Shown piece after piece: positions 1-5,581 of a stretch of 8,582 bases of DNA. Numbering within the stretch: position 1 is the first letter of the stretch; each line of letters starts with the position of its first letter. The stretch is from assembly GCA_905215195.1 (NCBI GenBank), contig CAJMPF010000063.1, positions 1 to 8,582 on the forward strand, written 5' to 3'. Made by a program: the position numbers and the translations under genes. A model generated the notes under the pieces. That model worked only from the letters and a program-made list of their open reading frames with translations. It did no database searches and had not been told where the DNA came from. Source of the DNA: an uncultured bacterium. GTDB lineage: Bacteria > Actinomycetota > Coriobacteriia > Coriobacteriales > Coriobacteriaceae.

Positions 1-35
1 TAAAAGAAAGTCCAGTTTATCCTTCCCACTCCAAA

Positions 36-69
36 GCCTCCCATTTCTCGTGTCCAAGAAATGGGAGGC
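36..69. repeat. Perfect 13-bp inverted repeat (hairpin)
   Basis: Arms GCCTCCCATTTCT (36-48) and AGAAATGGGAGGC (57-69) are exact reverse complements around an 8-nt loop. There is no T-run after the hairpin on the + strand. On the - strand it is followed only by TTTGG, so it is a poor intrinsic terminator either way. It may belong to the end of a gene left of the window or be a dispersed intergenic repeat. The first ~114 bases hold nothing else I can identify. Confidence 0.5.
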
Positions 70-114
70 AGTTCAGATTGGCCAGGGGCTCGTTTTGTGT
101 GGGGGTATTTTGGC

Positions 115-143
115 TGGCAGGTGCTGTATATTATTCGTATAAT
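115..143 (+). promoter_or_regulatory. Candidate toxin-antitoxin promoter with operator-like palindrome
   Basis: A perfect -10 hexamer TATAAT lies at 138-143. A poor -35 (TGGCAG, 115-120) sits 17 bp upstream. The -10 is embedded in the palindrome ATTAT-tcgt-ATAAT (130-143). Antitoxins of the Phd/YefM family normally repress their own operon by binding palindromes over the promoter, so this is a likely operator. The -10 is 37 bp before the antitoxin start codon. The palindrome is seen directly; autoregulation is inferred from the family. Confidence 0.45.
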
Positions 144-179
144 TTATCGTAAGTTCCCGTACATCGATTGGAGCCTTAC

Positions 180-443
180 ATGCCTGCCATTAAACCTGTT
201 TCCGATTTGCGCAATTACAACGAGGTGCTCTCCGATGTCCACGAGGGCTCCCCGGTGTTTCTGACCAAAAATGGGCACGGTTGCTACGCTGTGCTCGACA
301 TGAAAGATTACGACCGGTTTTGCGCCATCAGCACGCTGATGTCGGAGCTTGAGCGCGGGCGCAGCTCGGGTGATGAGAGCGGATGGGTCTCGTCGGACAA
401 CGTCGTCGAGCACTTCCGCCGCAAGGCCGCAAGCCATGCATAG
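180..443 (+). CDS. Phd/YefM-family antitoxin
   Basis: An 87-residue antitoxin expected to bind and neutralise the toxin encoded immediately downstream and to repress the shared promoter. The N-terminal half has the Phd/YefM look: PVSDLRNYNEVLSDV (residues 6-20), then GSPVFLTKNGHGCYAVLDMKDYDR (about 23-46, a beta-strand 'NGxxxxVLxxxxY' core). The C-terminal half is acidic and Ser-rich and ends in VVEHFRRK, fitting the flexible toxin-wrapping tail of these antitoxins. I chose ATG 180 over the in-frame TTG at 168 because GGAG at 170-173 sits 6 nt before 180, and because the protein then starts in the usual way just before the conserved RNY motif. Its stop overlaps the toxin start by 8 nt, typical of a translationally coupled pair. 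The family call is firm; the toxin's exact target is not known. Confidence 0.88.
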   Translation: MPAIKPVSDLRNYNEVLSDVHEGSPVFLTKNGHGCYAVLDMKDYDRFCAISTLMSELERGRSSGDESGWVSSDNVVEHFRRKAASHA

Positions 444-750
444 CTGCGCGGTCGTCTACTCTCCGCTGGCTCTGCAAGATCTCGACGACATCTGGGACTA
501 TATTGCCGTCGAAAAGGACAATCCCGCAGCAGCGGAGAGAATCGTAGAGGGCATCCTCGCTCGGATAGACCTGCTCTCCAGCTTCCCGGAGTCGGGCACG
601 CCACTTTCATCGATCCATCCCCTACGCTCCGATTACCGGTTCGTGATCTGTGACAATTATCTCACGTTTTACCGCTATCACCAGAAGGTCTATATCGACC
701 GCGTCCTCCACAGAAAGCGCGATTACCTGCAGATATTGCTTGCCAAATAA
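436..750 (+). CDS. RelE/ParE-superfamily toxin
   Basis: A 104-residue small basic toxin of the RelE/ParE superfamily. Family members are either ribosome-dependent mRNA interferases (RelE, YoeB) or gyrase poisons (ParE). The sequence shows the standard order: an N-terminal strand (AVVYSPLALQDLDDIWDYI, 5-23), two helices (about 28-50), the SGTPL turn (53-57), then the C-terminal sheet YRFVICDNYLTFYRY...VYIDRVLHRKRDYLQILL (67-102). The 'DYRFVI...YLTFYRY...V.I.RVLH.KRDY' pattern is typical of the ParE-type profile, but conserved H92, R93 and R95 would also suit an RNase-type toxin, so I do not choose. A longer in-frame start at 349 lies inside the antitoxin gene and is rejected: the ATG at 436 begins at the normal family N-terminus. 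The ribosome site is weak, consistent with coupling to antitoxin translation. Confidence 0.87.
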   Translation: MHSCAVVYSPLALQDLDDIWDYIAVEKDNPAAAERIVEGILARIDLLSSFPESGTPLSSIHPLRSDYRFVICDNYLTFYRYHQKVYIDRVLHRKRDYLQILLAK

Positions 751-804
751 AATGATAGCTAATTTGGGACGCTCTCTGAGTGTAGCCGTCAACAGTGGAC
801 GCAG

Positions 805-822
805 CAAAGGAACGCCCCTTTG
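805..822. repeat. Degenerate CAAAGG/CCTTTG palindrome
   Basis: CAAAGG (805-810) and CCTTTG (817-822) form a short inverted repeat, followed by TC as in CCTTTGTC. The layout resembles a decayed copy of the perfect palindrome at 5521-5551, which has CAAAGGGAC/GTCCCTTTG at its core. The relationship is suggested by shared core bases only and could be chance. Confidence 0.25.
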
Positions 823-846
823 TCATGCAAAGTCTTTGGAAATCAA

Positions 847-877
847 AGTGCTCATTGCCTGTGTGGCAATGAGCACT
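847..877. terminator. 13-bp perfect hairpin between convergent genes
   Basis: AGTGCTCATTGCC (847-859) and GGCAATGAGCACT (865-877) pair perfectly around a 5-nt loop. It lies between the toxin gene (+) and the lipoprotein gene (-), which converge here. Read on the - strand it is followed by TTGATTT, and read on + by AATTG, so it is a plausible but not strong bidirectional intrinsic terminator. The rest of the 751-950 gap shows no gene. Confidence 0.55.
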
Positions 878-950
878 AATTGACGTAGATTAAATATTAG
901 TTCTAACGTGAAACCCTGGAGCTGCTTGAGCAAAGAGGAAATGCCTATAA

Positions 951-1904
951 TCAGTCAGCTTCGACTTCATCGGAAGTTGGCTCATCAAGAACAAAAGATG
1001 CTGAGCCACCTGTTCGGGTAACTATTCCGCCAAATCCTTGATAAGTTGAGCTGTATACATCATCGCTGGTGTCGCTTTCGATGAGATTAACCTCTCGATT
1101 GACGTAGCAGCTGAGGTACGAGTTAGATATGGATTCGTACTTAGTATCGTCATCGGCTCTAAGGAGTGAATACCAGAGCTCCTTTCTGCCCCATGCTGCG
1201 GCACCTCCCCCGCTAAGGCTAAGCACCCCAGGATATCCACATGTCGGCAAGCATACTTTCTCATATTCCGTGTTGTTGCCTGTGTCGTCTGTTTGAACCT
1301 CAAGCGAATAGGATTTACCCTCTGGTTCCTTTGGCAACGACATAGATTTAAGGTCTTCAAAAAAACGCGAGAAGTAGGCATTTTCAACATTCAAGTCAGG
1401 ATTATCCGCTGCCTCGGCCTTTAGGTCCTCGTAACTAGAAGAGAGCTCATCGATCACATTTTGCTTTTTGCTTTCAAATTCGTCCTGCGATATGGGCCAA
1501 TGCTCTTTAGCCATCGAGAGAACTTCTTTATCCGAAAGACCTTCAAGGTCCCTAAATCGAATCACCGAAGAGCCCGTTTCGTCGTATACATTCCAACATG
1601 TAACCGTTCCGTCTCCGTAAAATTCAAAGATTGCCGTTATCGATGTGTCTTTAGCAACGCTCTCACGTCCGTCTGCATAGTCATTACCAAAAGTGAACCA
1701 AAGCCCCTTTTGTTTGAAAGCGTCGGAGGGCGTATACGTCCCCGTCGCTTCAAGCCAATCGAACTGCTCCTTATCTGATGCAGTGTTATCCGCGGAATCG
1801 ATTGGCCTGTCGTTTGTTGAGCAGCCACTCAAGGGGGATAGCAGCAAACATCCTGCAGCCAATCCCATATGTTTAACGATCTGCCGTCTTGAATAGCACT
1901 GCAT
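951..1904 (-). CDS. Orphan lipoprotein with Tat-like signal
   Basis: A 317-residue predicted exported lipoprotein of unknown function. The N-terminus MQCYSRRQIVKHMGLAAG has a twin-arginine motif (S5-R6-R7-Q-I-V-K11), followed by a hydrophobic stretch and the lipobox L25-S-G-C28. It is therefore likely to be lipidated on Cys28 and anchored outside the membrane, possibly after Tat export. The mature part begins with an acidic linker (about 30-50). It then reads as soluble mixed alpha/beta: GLWFTFGNDYADGRE, an IFEFYGDGTVTCWNVYD strand pair, a charged helical middle (about 120-175), and a Ser/Asp-rich C-terminus. The start at 1904 is preferred because AGGAG lies 5 nt upstream and the signal peptide begins there; in-frame ATGs further up (to 2015) would put about 37 odd residues before the signal. 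GC content is about 43% in a sampled line, far below the neighbours, suggesting horizontal transfer. I do not recognise a family. Confidence 0.75.
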   Translation of the reverse strand: MQCYSRRQIVKHMGLAAGCLLLSPLSGCSTNDRPIDSADNTASDKEQFDWLEATGTYTPSDAFKQKGLWFTFGNDYADGRESVAKDTSITAIFEFYGDGTVTCWNVYDETGSSVIRFRDLEGLSDKEVLSMAKEHWPISQDEFESKKQNVIDELSSSYEDLKAEAADNPDLNVENAYFSRFFEDLKSMSLPKEPEGKSYSLEVQTDDTGNNTEYEKVCLPTCGYPGVLSLSGGGAAAWGRKELWYSLLRADDDTKYESISNSYLSCYVNREVNLIESDTSDDVYSSTYQGFGGIVTRTGGSASFVLDEPTSDEVEAD

Positions 1905-1915
1905 AGACACTCCTT

Positions 1916-1962
1916 TTCTACGTACGTGTAGAAGAAATGGTATCCCCCCCCCGAAAAGACAA
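1916..1962 (-). promoter_or_regulatory. Poly-G tract in candidate lipoprotein promoter, with inverted repeat
   Basis: Nine consecutive C on the + strand (1944-1952; G9 on the - strand) lie about 40 nt before the lipoprotein start. On the - strand a possible -35 TTGTCT (1962-1957) and a possible -10 TACCAT (1942-1937) flank the tract with a 14-bp spacer, shorter than the usual 17. Just downstream is an inverted repeat TTCTAC-N6-GTAGAA (1916-1933), next to the ribosome site. The tract and repeat are seen directly; the promoter assignment is tentative. Confidence 0.35.
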
Positions 1963-1983
1963 CCGTGCTCTGCGGTGAGTTTA

Positions 1984-2024
1984 CCGAGCGGCATCTTATA
2001 TGTCCCGAGCGGCATCTTTCATGT
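1984..2024. repeat. Two tandem copies of a 20-bp direct repeat
   Basis: CCGAGCGGCATCTTATATGT (1984-2003) is followed, after one base, by CCGAGCGGCATCTTTCATGT (2005-2024), a 21-bp period with two differences. It sits upstream of the lipoprotein gene. It could be a pair of protein-binding sites, or a remnant of a larger repeat; only two units are present. Confidence 0.6.
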
Positions 2025-2058
2025 CATTAGAAAAAGCTGTCGTGTTTTGACGGGGGGT

Positions 2059-2123
2059 CCTCCGGTGGGAGCTACTCCAGCTCAAACGCTCCGGTGTAGA
2101 GCTGGAGTAGCTCCCACTGGAGG
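2059..2123. repeat. Inverted repeat with 25-bp arms and 15-nt loop
   Basis: The arm at 2059-2083 (begins CCTCCGGTGGGAGC) pairs with the arm at 2099-2123 (ends GGGAGC's complement, then CACTGGAGG) with a single G-T type mismatch out of 25. The loop is 2084-2098. It lies just past the 3' end of the - strand LysR gene (stop at 2197-2199), so it could end that transcript; a run of six T on the - strand (2178-2173) also follows the lysR stop, but with no convincing stem directly before it. The size and near-perfection suit a dispersed REP/MITE-type element better than an ordinary terminator. Confidence 0.6.
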
Positions 2124-2196
2124 CTGGGGCCCCATTTGTTTGCTGAGATTTTTCTAGGACAGCGAGAGTAGTTAAAAAAGCCCCGTCCCAAATGAG

Positions 2197-3075
2197 CTAG
2201 TTGAGGAGTTGGGCCATGGCGTTGACGAATTTTTGGACTTGGAGGGTGGGCTCGAGCGGATAGTGCAAAAAGACCGGCACCTCGCGACCGCACAGGAACG
2301 GCACGCCCACAAAGGCAGGGTGCACCCCCGACCACGCTCCGCAGGTGAGCACCGCGTCGCCCTTTTCCTCTGCCTCGTTAAAGAGCGCAAAGTCAAAGCT
2401 GTCCACGTCGATCACGTCTACGCCGCCGTCGGCCAACAGATCGATACGCAGACTGTCCATAGCGTCGTTGCCGTGACGGAGCACGCGCAGGCGCATGCCC
2501 TCCAGGTCAGCAACCGTGATACGCGTCTTGCGCGCAAGCGGGCTCGTGCGCGGCACGTCGATATAAAACGGCACGTTGACGATGCGGAGCCTTTGGCATG
2601 CGTCGCCCCAGCGTGGGGTCGAAAAGCTCGACTGCACCACATCGACCTCGCGGCCCAAGCTGCGCATGACGGTCTCGCGCTCGTCGTAGAGGTCGCTTAC
2701 CGGCACGATCTCAAATCGCAGCGACGGTTCCAGATCGTGAATGCCCGACCACATCGACAGCGTTTGGCGCCCCGGGCACATCATCGACACGCCCAGACGC
2801 ACGGCACCGCCATCGCCCGCCGCGCGTCGGGCGCGACGCAGCGTATCCTCGGACTGCCGCATGATCGAGCGCGCGTCGTCCACCAGCAGTGCGCCGGCCG
2901 GCGTCACCTTGACGCCCGAGTGCGAGCGTTCGAACAGCGTGATGCCGAACTCGGCCTCGAAGCCCGACACCTGCTTGACGAGCGCCGGAGTCGACACGCG
3001 CAATTTTGCCGCCGCGCGCGAGAAGCTTCCCAGCTCCGCGGCGGCCGATATGGCCTCAAGTCGTCGATCGTACAC
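2197..3075 (-). CDS. LysR-type transcriptional regulator
   Basis: A 292-residue LysR-family regulator, probably controlling the divergent SDR-MFS-Gfo operon in response to its substrate or a pathway intermediate. The N-terminal winged helix-turn-helix is clear: RRLEAISAAAELGSFSRAAAKLRVSTPALVKQVSGFEAEFG (4-44), then LFERSHSGVKVTPAG (47-61) of the wing and linker helix. The rest (about 88-292) is the periplasmic-binding-protein-like effector domain, beginning VRLGVSMM and containing VPFYIDVPRTSPLA and a C-terminal VPVFLHYPLEP strand. Length matches the family (about 290-310). I chose the GTG start at 3075: GGGAG lies 6 nt upstream and the protein then begins MYDRRLEAIS, the usual LysR N-terminus. 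An ATG at 3108 would add 11 residues and has no ribosome site. Effector unknown. Confidence 0.9.
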   Translation of the reverse strand: MYDRRLEAISAAAELGSFSRAAAKLRVSTPALVKQVSGFEAEFGITLFERSHSGVKVTPAGALLVDDARSIMRQSEDTLRRARRAAGDGGAVRLGVSMMCPGRQTLSMWSGIHDLEPSLRFEIVPVSDLYDERETVMRSLGREVDVVQSSFSTPRWGDACQRLRIVNVPFYIDVPRTSPLARKTRITVADLEGMRLRVLRHGNDAMDSLRIDLLADGGVDVIDVDSFDFALFNEAEEKGDAVLTCGAWSGVHPAFVGVPFLCGREVPVFLHYPLEPTLQVQKFVNAMAQLLN

Positions 3076-3095
3076 GTCAATCTCCCGTTTTCGCG

Positions 3096-3119
3096 CCTGT
3101 GGCCACATAGCGCCACAGG
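3096..3119. promoter_or_regulatory. Inverted repeat in lysR leader
   Basis: CCTGTGGC (3096-3103) and GCCACAGG (3112-3119) are exact complements around 8 nt, and a second perfect palindrome TGTGGCCACA (3098-3107) overlaps the left arm. It lies 21 nt before the lysR GTG start. It could be an operator or an RNA hairpin in the leader; no partner is known. Confidence 0.35.
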
Positions 3120-3169
3120 GGGTTGTTTTCGCAGGCCACGCGCTTAATTGAGGAAATACCGCATCGCAC

Positions 3170-3200
3170 AGTGTAAACCTACGGTTAACGCCATTCTAAC
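3170..3200 (-). promoter_or_regulatory. LysR-box-like site over candidate lysR promoter
   Basis: GTTA-N9-TAAC at 3184-3200 is a perfect dyad of the T-N11-A type bound by LysR regulators. On the - strand a possible -35 (TTAGAA, 3199-3194) and -10 (TACACT, 3175-3170) are 18 bp apart, so the site would cover the lysR -35 and allow negative autoregulation. The dyad is seen directly; the promoter hexamers are weak matches. Confidence 0.4.
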
Positions 3201-3210
3201 AAATATGCAA

Positions 3211-3239
3211 TTCACCTGCGCAAATGCAAAGCATACGAT
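3211..3239 (+). promoter_or_regulatory. Candidate promoter of the SDR-MFS-Gfo operon
   Basis: TTCACC (3211-3216) and TACGAT (3234-3239), each matching four of six consensus bases, are separated by 17 bp. Transcription would start near 3246, leaving a leader of about 60 nt. The LysR-box-like dyad at 3184-3200 would then be centred near -54, in the zone where LysR proteins activate. This is the best candidate by spacing, not a proven promoter. Confidence 0.4.
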
Positions 3240-3255
3240 AACCAGCGAAAACCAC

Positions 3256-3282
3256 GTGGGTCGATTAATGGGAGCGACCCAC
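3256..3282 (+). promoter_or_regulatory. Leader hairpin before the operon
   Basis: GTGGGTCG (3256-3263) pairs exactly with CGACCCAC (3275-3282) around an 11-nt loop, within the presumed 5' leader of the operon. There is no T-run, so it is not a terminator; it may stabilise the mRNA. The G-box palindrome CCACGTGG overlaps its left edge (3252-3259). Confidence 0.35.
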
Positions 3283-3308
3283 CGGGAGGCACAAGAAGGG
3301 AAGTTCCT

Positions 3309-4190
3309 ATGAGCAATTGGCTCAAGCTCGAGGGCGATGTCTGCGCCGTGACCGGCGCACTCGGCGGTATGGGCGTCGAGATTTGCCGCGAGTTCGCCCG
3401 CAACGGCGCCAACGTCGTCCTGCTCGACCTGGACGAGGAGAAGGTCAAGGCTGCTGCCGCCGACCTCGCTGCCGAGTTTGGCATCCACGCCGAGGGTTAC
3501 AAGATGAACGCCACCGACGAGGCCGAGGTTCAGGCCGCCGTCGATGCCACCATCGCCGACTTCGGCCGCGTCGACGTTCTCGTCAACACCGCCGGCATTC
3601 TGCGCTTCGCCGCCATGGAGGACCTGCCGCTGAGCGACTGGGAGCAGGTGCTCAACGTCAACCTCACCGGCTACTTCATCACCTCGCAGCGCTTTGGTCG
3701 CGAGATGATCAAGGCCGGCCAGGGCCGCTTGGTGCACATCTCGACCGTCGCCAGTCACTCCCCCGAGACGTTCTCGGGCGTGTACAGCTCCACCAAGGCG
3801 GGCGTCAACATGATGTCCAAGATGCTGGCTGCCGAGTGGGGCCCCTACGGCGTGCGCTCCAACTGCGTCGAGCCCTGCTTCGTTAAGACCCCGATGTCGG
3901 CCAACTTCTACGCCGACCCCGAGGTCGAGAAGAGCCGCAGCCGTCTGATCGCCACGCGCCGCATCGGCGAGGTCAGCGATATCGCCAACGCCGTCATGTT
4001 CCTGGCGTCCAAGCGCTCGGACTTTACCACCGGCGACGCCATCAAGGTCGACGGCGGCTTCTCTAACATGATGGGCGACCTCACCGCCAAGCCCGGCGGC
4101 CGCCGAGCCTATGCCGACAACTACCTTAAGAACAAGGGTGTCGAGCTTTGGTCCGATGAGTCCGGCGTCGCCAAGCCGACTGACCAGTAA
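3309..4190 (+). CDS. SDR-family NAD-dependent oxidoreductase
   Basis: A 293-residue classical short-chain dehydrogenase/reductase, probably interconverting a hydroxyl and a ketone on a small metabolite in the cytoplasm. The glycine-rich nucleotide site is T15-G-A-L-G-G-M-G22. Asp40 at the end of the second strand (VVLLDLD) favours NAD(H) over NADP(H). NTAG is at 93-96, the catalytic Asn is in VNLTG (N118), and Y159-SST-K163 is the YxxxK pair. The residue 13 before the Tyr, normally the catalytic Ser, is Thr146 (IST), with Ser145 beside it. The C-terminal VDGG (248-250 region) ends the usual fold near residue 255; about 38 further residues form an extension. GAAGGG, 8 nt before the ATG, is the ribosome site. 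First gene of a + strand operon, 65 nt before the transporter. Substrate unknown. Confidence 0.9.
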   Translation: MSNWLKLEGDVCAVTGALGGMGVEICREFARNGANVVLLDLDEEKVKAAAADLAAEFGIHAEGYKMNATDEAEVQAAVDATIADFGRVDVLVNTAGILRFAAMEDLPLSDWEQVLNVNLTGYFITSQRFGREMIKAGQGRLVHISTVASHSPETFSGVYSSTKAGVNMMSKMLAAEWGPYGVRSNCVEPCFVKTPMSANFYADPEVEKSRSRLIATRRIGEVSDIANAVMFLASKRSDFTTGDAIKVDGGFSNMMGDLTAKPGGRRAYADNYLKNKGVELWSDESGVAKPTDQ

Positions 4191-4255
4191 ACCAACCTGA
4201 CAGGGAGGCCCGCGAATACGCCTGCTCCTCCCCCGTATCGATTAGAAAGAGTCCA

Positions 4256-5512
4256 ATGGCTTCCACCAACTCCAACAAGGGTCGCGCCGTCGTGCTTTCC
4301 GCCGCGTGCGTCACCATGTTCTTCATCAGCTCCATCGCGCTGTATTCCGTCGTGAGCAAGAACCTGCTCGCCGTCTACCCCGAGTGGTCCAGCGCTCTTA
4401 CCTGGGCCTTCCCGGTCTTTCAGACCATCATGGCCGTGACGGGCATCTTCGCCGGCCGCATCTCCGATAAGATCGGCCCGCGCAACGTCGTGATCGCCGC
4501 CGCCGTGTGCTACGGCCTGGGCTGGTTCATGTCCGGTACCGTCACCGAGCCGTGGCAGTTCTACCTGTGGTTCTCGCTCGTCGCCGCCATCGGCAACGGC
4601 CTGGGCTACAACCCGGCGCTCACCACCGGCCAAAAGTGGTTCATCGACAAGAAGGGCCTCGCCTCCGGCATCACCCTGGCCGCTTCGACCGCCGGCCCCG
4701 CTGTACTGTCCCCGGTGCTCGCCTCGCTGCTCATCCCGAGCCTGGGCATCTTTGACGCCCTCAAGGCACTCGGCGTCATCTTCTTTGTGACGATCGCCGC
4801 CTCCGCCCTGTTCCTGAAGGCCCCTGAGGCCGGTTGGCTGCCCGAGGGCTTCGAGGCCCCCAAGGGCGGCGCGCATGCCGGCACCTTCGGCGACCTCACC
4901 CCGGGCGAGATGGTCAAGACCCCGCGCTTCTGGGTCCTCATCGTCACCTTCGCCTTTGCCGCCACCGCGGGCACCTTGCTCGTGGGCAAGGTTGCCTCCA
5001 TCGCCGCCGTCCAGCTCTTCGCCGACCCCACGAGCGCCGCGGCCGTCGCCCTCGGCGGTGTGGTGGTCTCCGTCAACACCTGCGCCAACCTGGTCGGCCG
5101 TCTGTCCTTTGGCCAGATCATCGACAAGCTCGGCGCCTATAAGTCGCTGCTCATCAGCCTTGTCGTCACCATCGTCGCACTCGTCATCATGTCGATGAGC
5201 TTTACGCAGGCCATGTTCTTTGTGGCGCTCGCTCTGCTCGGCTTTAGCTTTGGCGCCCTGCTCGTCATCTACCCGCCGCTCACCGGTGGCGCCTTTGGTA
5301 CCAGCAACATCGGTGTCAACTACGGCATCATGTTTTTGGGTTATGCCGCTTCCACCTGGATCAGCCAGCCCATCACCGCCGTGCTGTATCACGCTGAGGC
5401 CGGCAGCGCCGCCTACCAGCAGTCCTTCTACGGCGCCATTGTGATCGCCGCCATCGCCGTCGTGCTCACCGTCTACATGATGGTCTCCGACAGCAAGAAG
5501 AAGTCCGCCTAG
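4256..5512 (+). CDS. MFS transporter, OFA (oxalate/formate antiporter-like) family
   Basis: A 418-residue integral membrane protein with about 12 predicted hydrophobic segments. The OFA branch of the major facilitator superfamily mostly moves small carboxylates, by antiport or symport. Evidence for it: W50-AFPVFQTIMA; motif A G67-RISDKIGPR76; GLGYNPALTTGQKWFIDKKGLASGI (115-139), a signature of this branch; the cytoplasmic loop with PEAGWLPEGFEAP (190-202); KTPRFWVL (221-228); the second-half motif GRLSFGQIIDKLG (281-293); and YPPLTGGAFGTSNIGVNYGIMFLGYAAS (339-366). The ATG at 4256 follows a modest AGAAAGAG site. It likely imports, or exchanges, the substrate of the flanking dehydrogenases. 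OFA membership is a family-level judgement; the substrate could be an organic acid other than oxalate or formate. Confidence 0.88.
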   Translation: MASTNSNKGRAVVLSAACVTMFFISSIALYSVVSKNLLAVYPEWSSALTWAFPVFQTIMAVTGIFAGRISDKIGPRNVVIAAAVCYGLGWFMSGTVTEPWQFYLWFSLVAAIGNGLGYNPALTTGQKWFIDKKGLASGITLAASTAGPAVLSPVLASLLIPSLGIFDALKALGVIFFVTIAASALFLKAPEAGWLPEGFEAPKGGAHAGTFGDLTPGEMVKTPRFWVLIVTFAFAATAGTLLVGKVASIAAVQLFADPTSAAAVALGGVVVSVNTCANLVGRLSFGQIIDKLGAYKSLLISLVVTIVALVIMSMSFTQAMFFVALALLGFSFGALLVIYPPLTGGAFGTSNIGVNYGIMFLGYAASTWISQPITAVLYHAEAGSAAYQQSFYGAIVIAAIAVVLTVYMMVSDSKKKSA

Positions 5513-5520
5513 TTTTACCG

Positions 5521-5551
5521 ATGCGACAAAGGGACAGTCCCTTTGTCGCAT
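5521..5551. repeat. 31-bp perfect palindrome (REP-like)
   Basis: ATGCGACAAAGGGAC (5521-5535) and GTCCCTTTGTCGCAT (5537-5551) are exact complements around a single A. It begins 8 bp after the transporter stop and ends 30 bp before the next start, inside the operon. No T-run follows, so full termination is unlikely; it may protect upstream mRNA or dampen read-through. I recall such CAAAGGGAC palindromes as recurrent in Collinsella-type genomes, which is memory, not a search. Confidence 0.7.
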
Positions 5552-5581
5552 TCCACCGGTCACCAGTATTAAGGAGTCGAA

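Noticed and set aside
168..179. TTG start for the antitoxin, four codons upstream of ATG 180
   Set aside because: The GGAG ribosome site at 170-173 would lie inside that extension, and it is well placed for ATG 180.
349..435. Longer start for the toxin within the antitoxin gene
   Set aside because: The extra 29 residues are antitoxin DNA read in another frame, and the family N-terminus begins at 436.
2209..3147. A 312-codon + strand open frame opposite lysR
   Set aside because: It is Arg/His/Ala-rich antisense sequence of a clear LysR gene, with no ribosome site.
3144..3758. A 204-codon - strand open frame across the divergent promoter region and the SDR 5' end
   Set aside because: It overlaps the SDR gene's Rossmann motif region and the intergenic control sites. 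It has no recognisable protein features.
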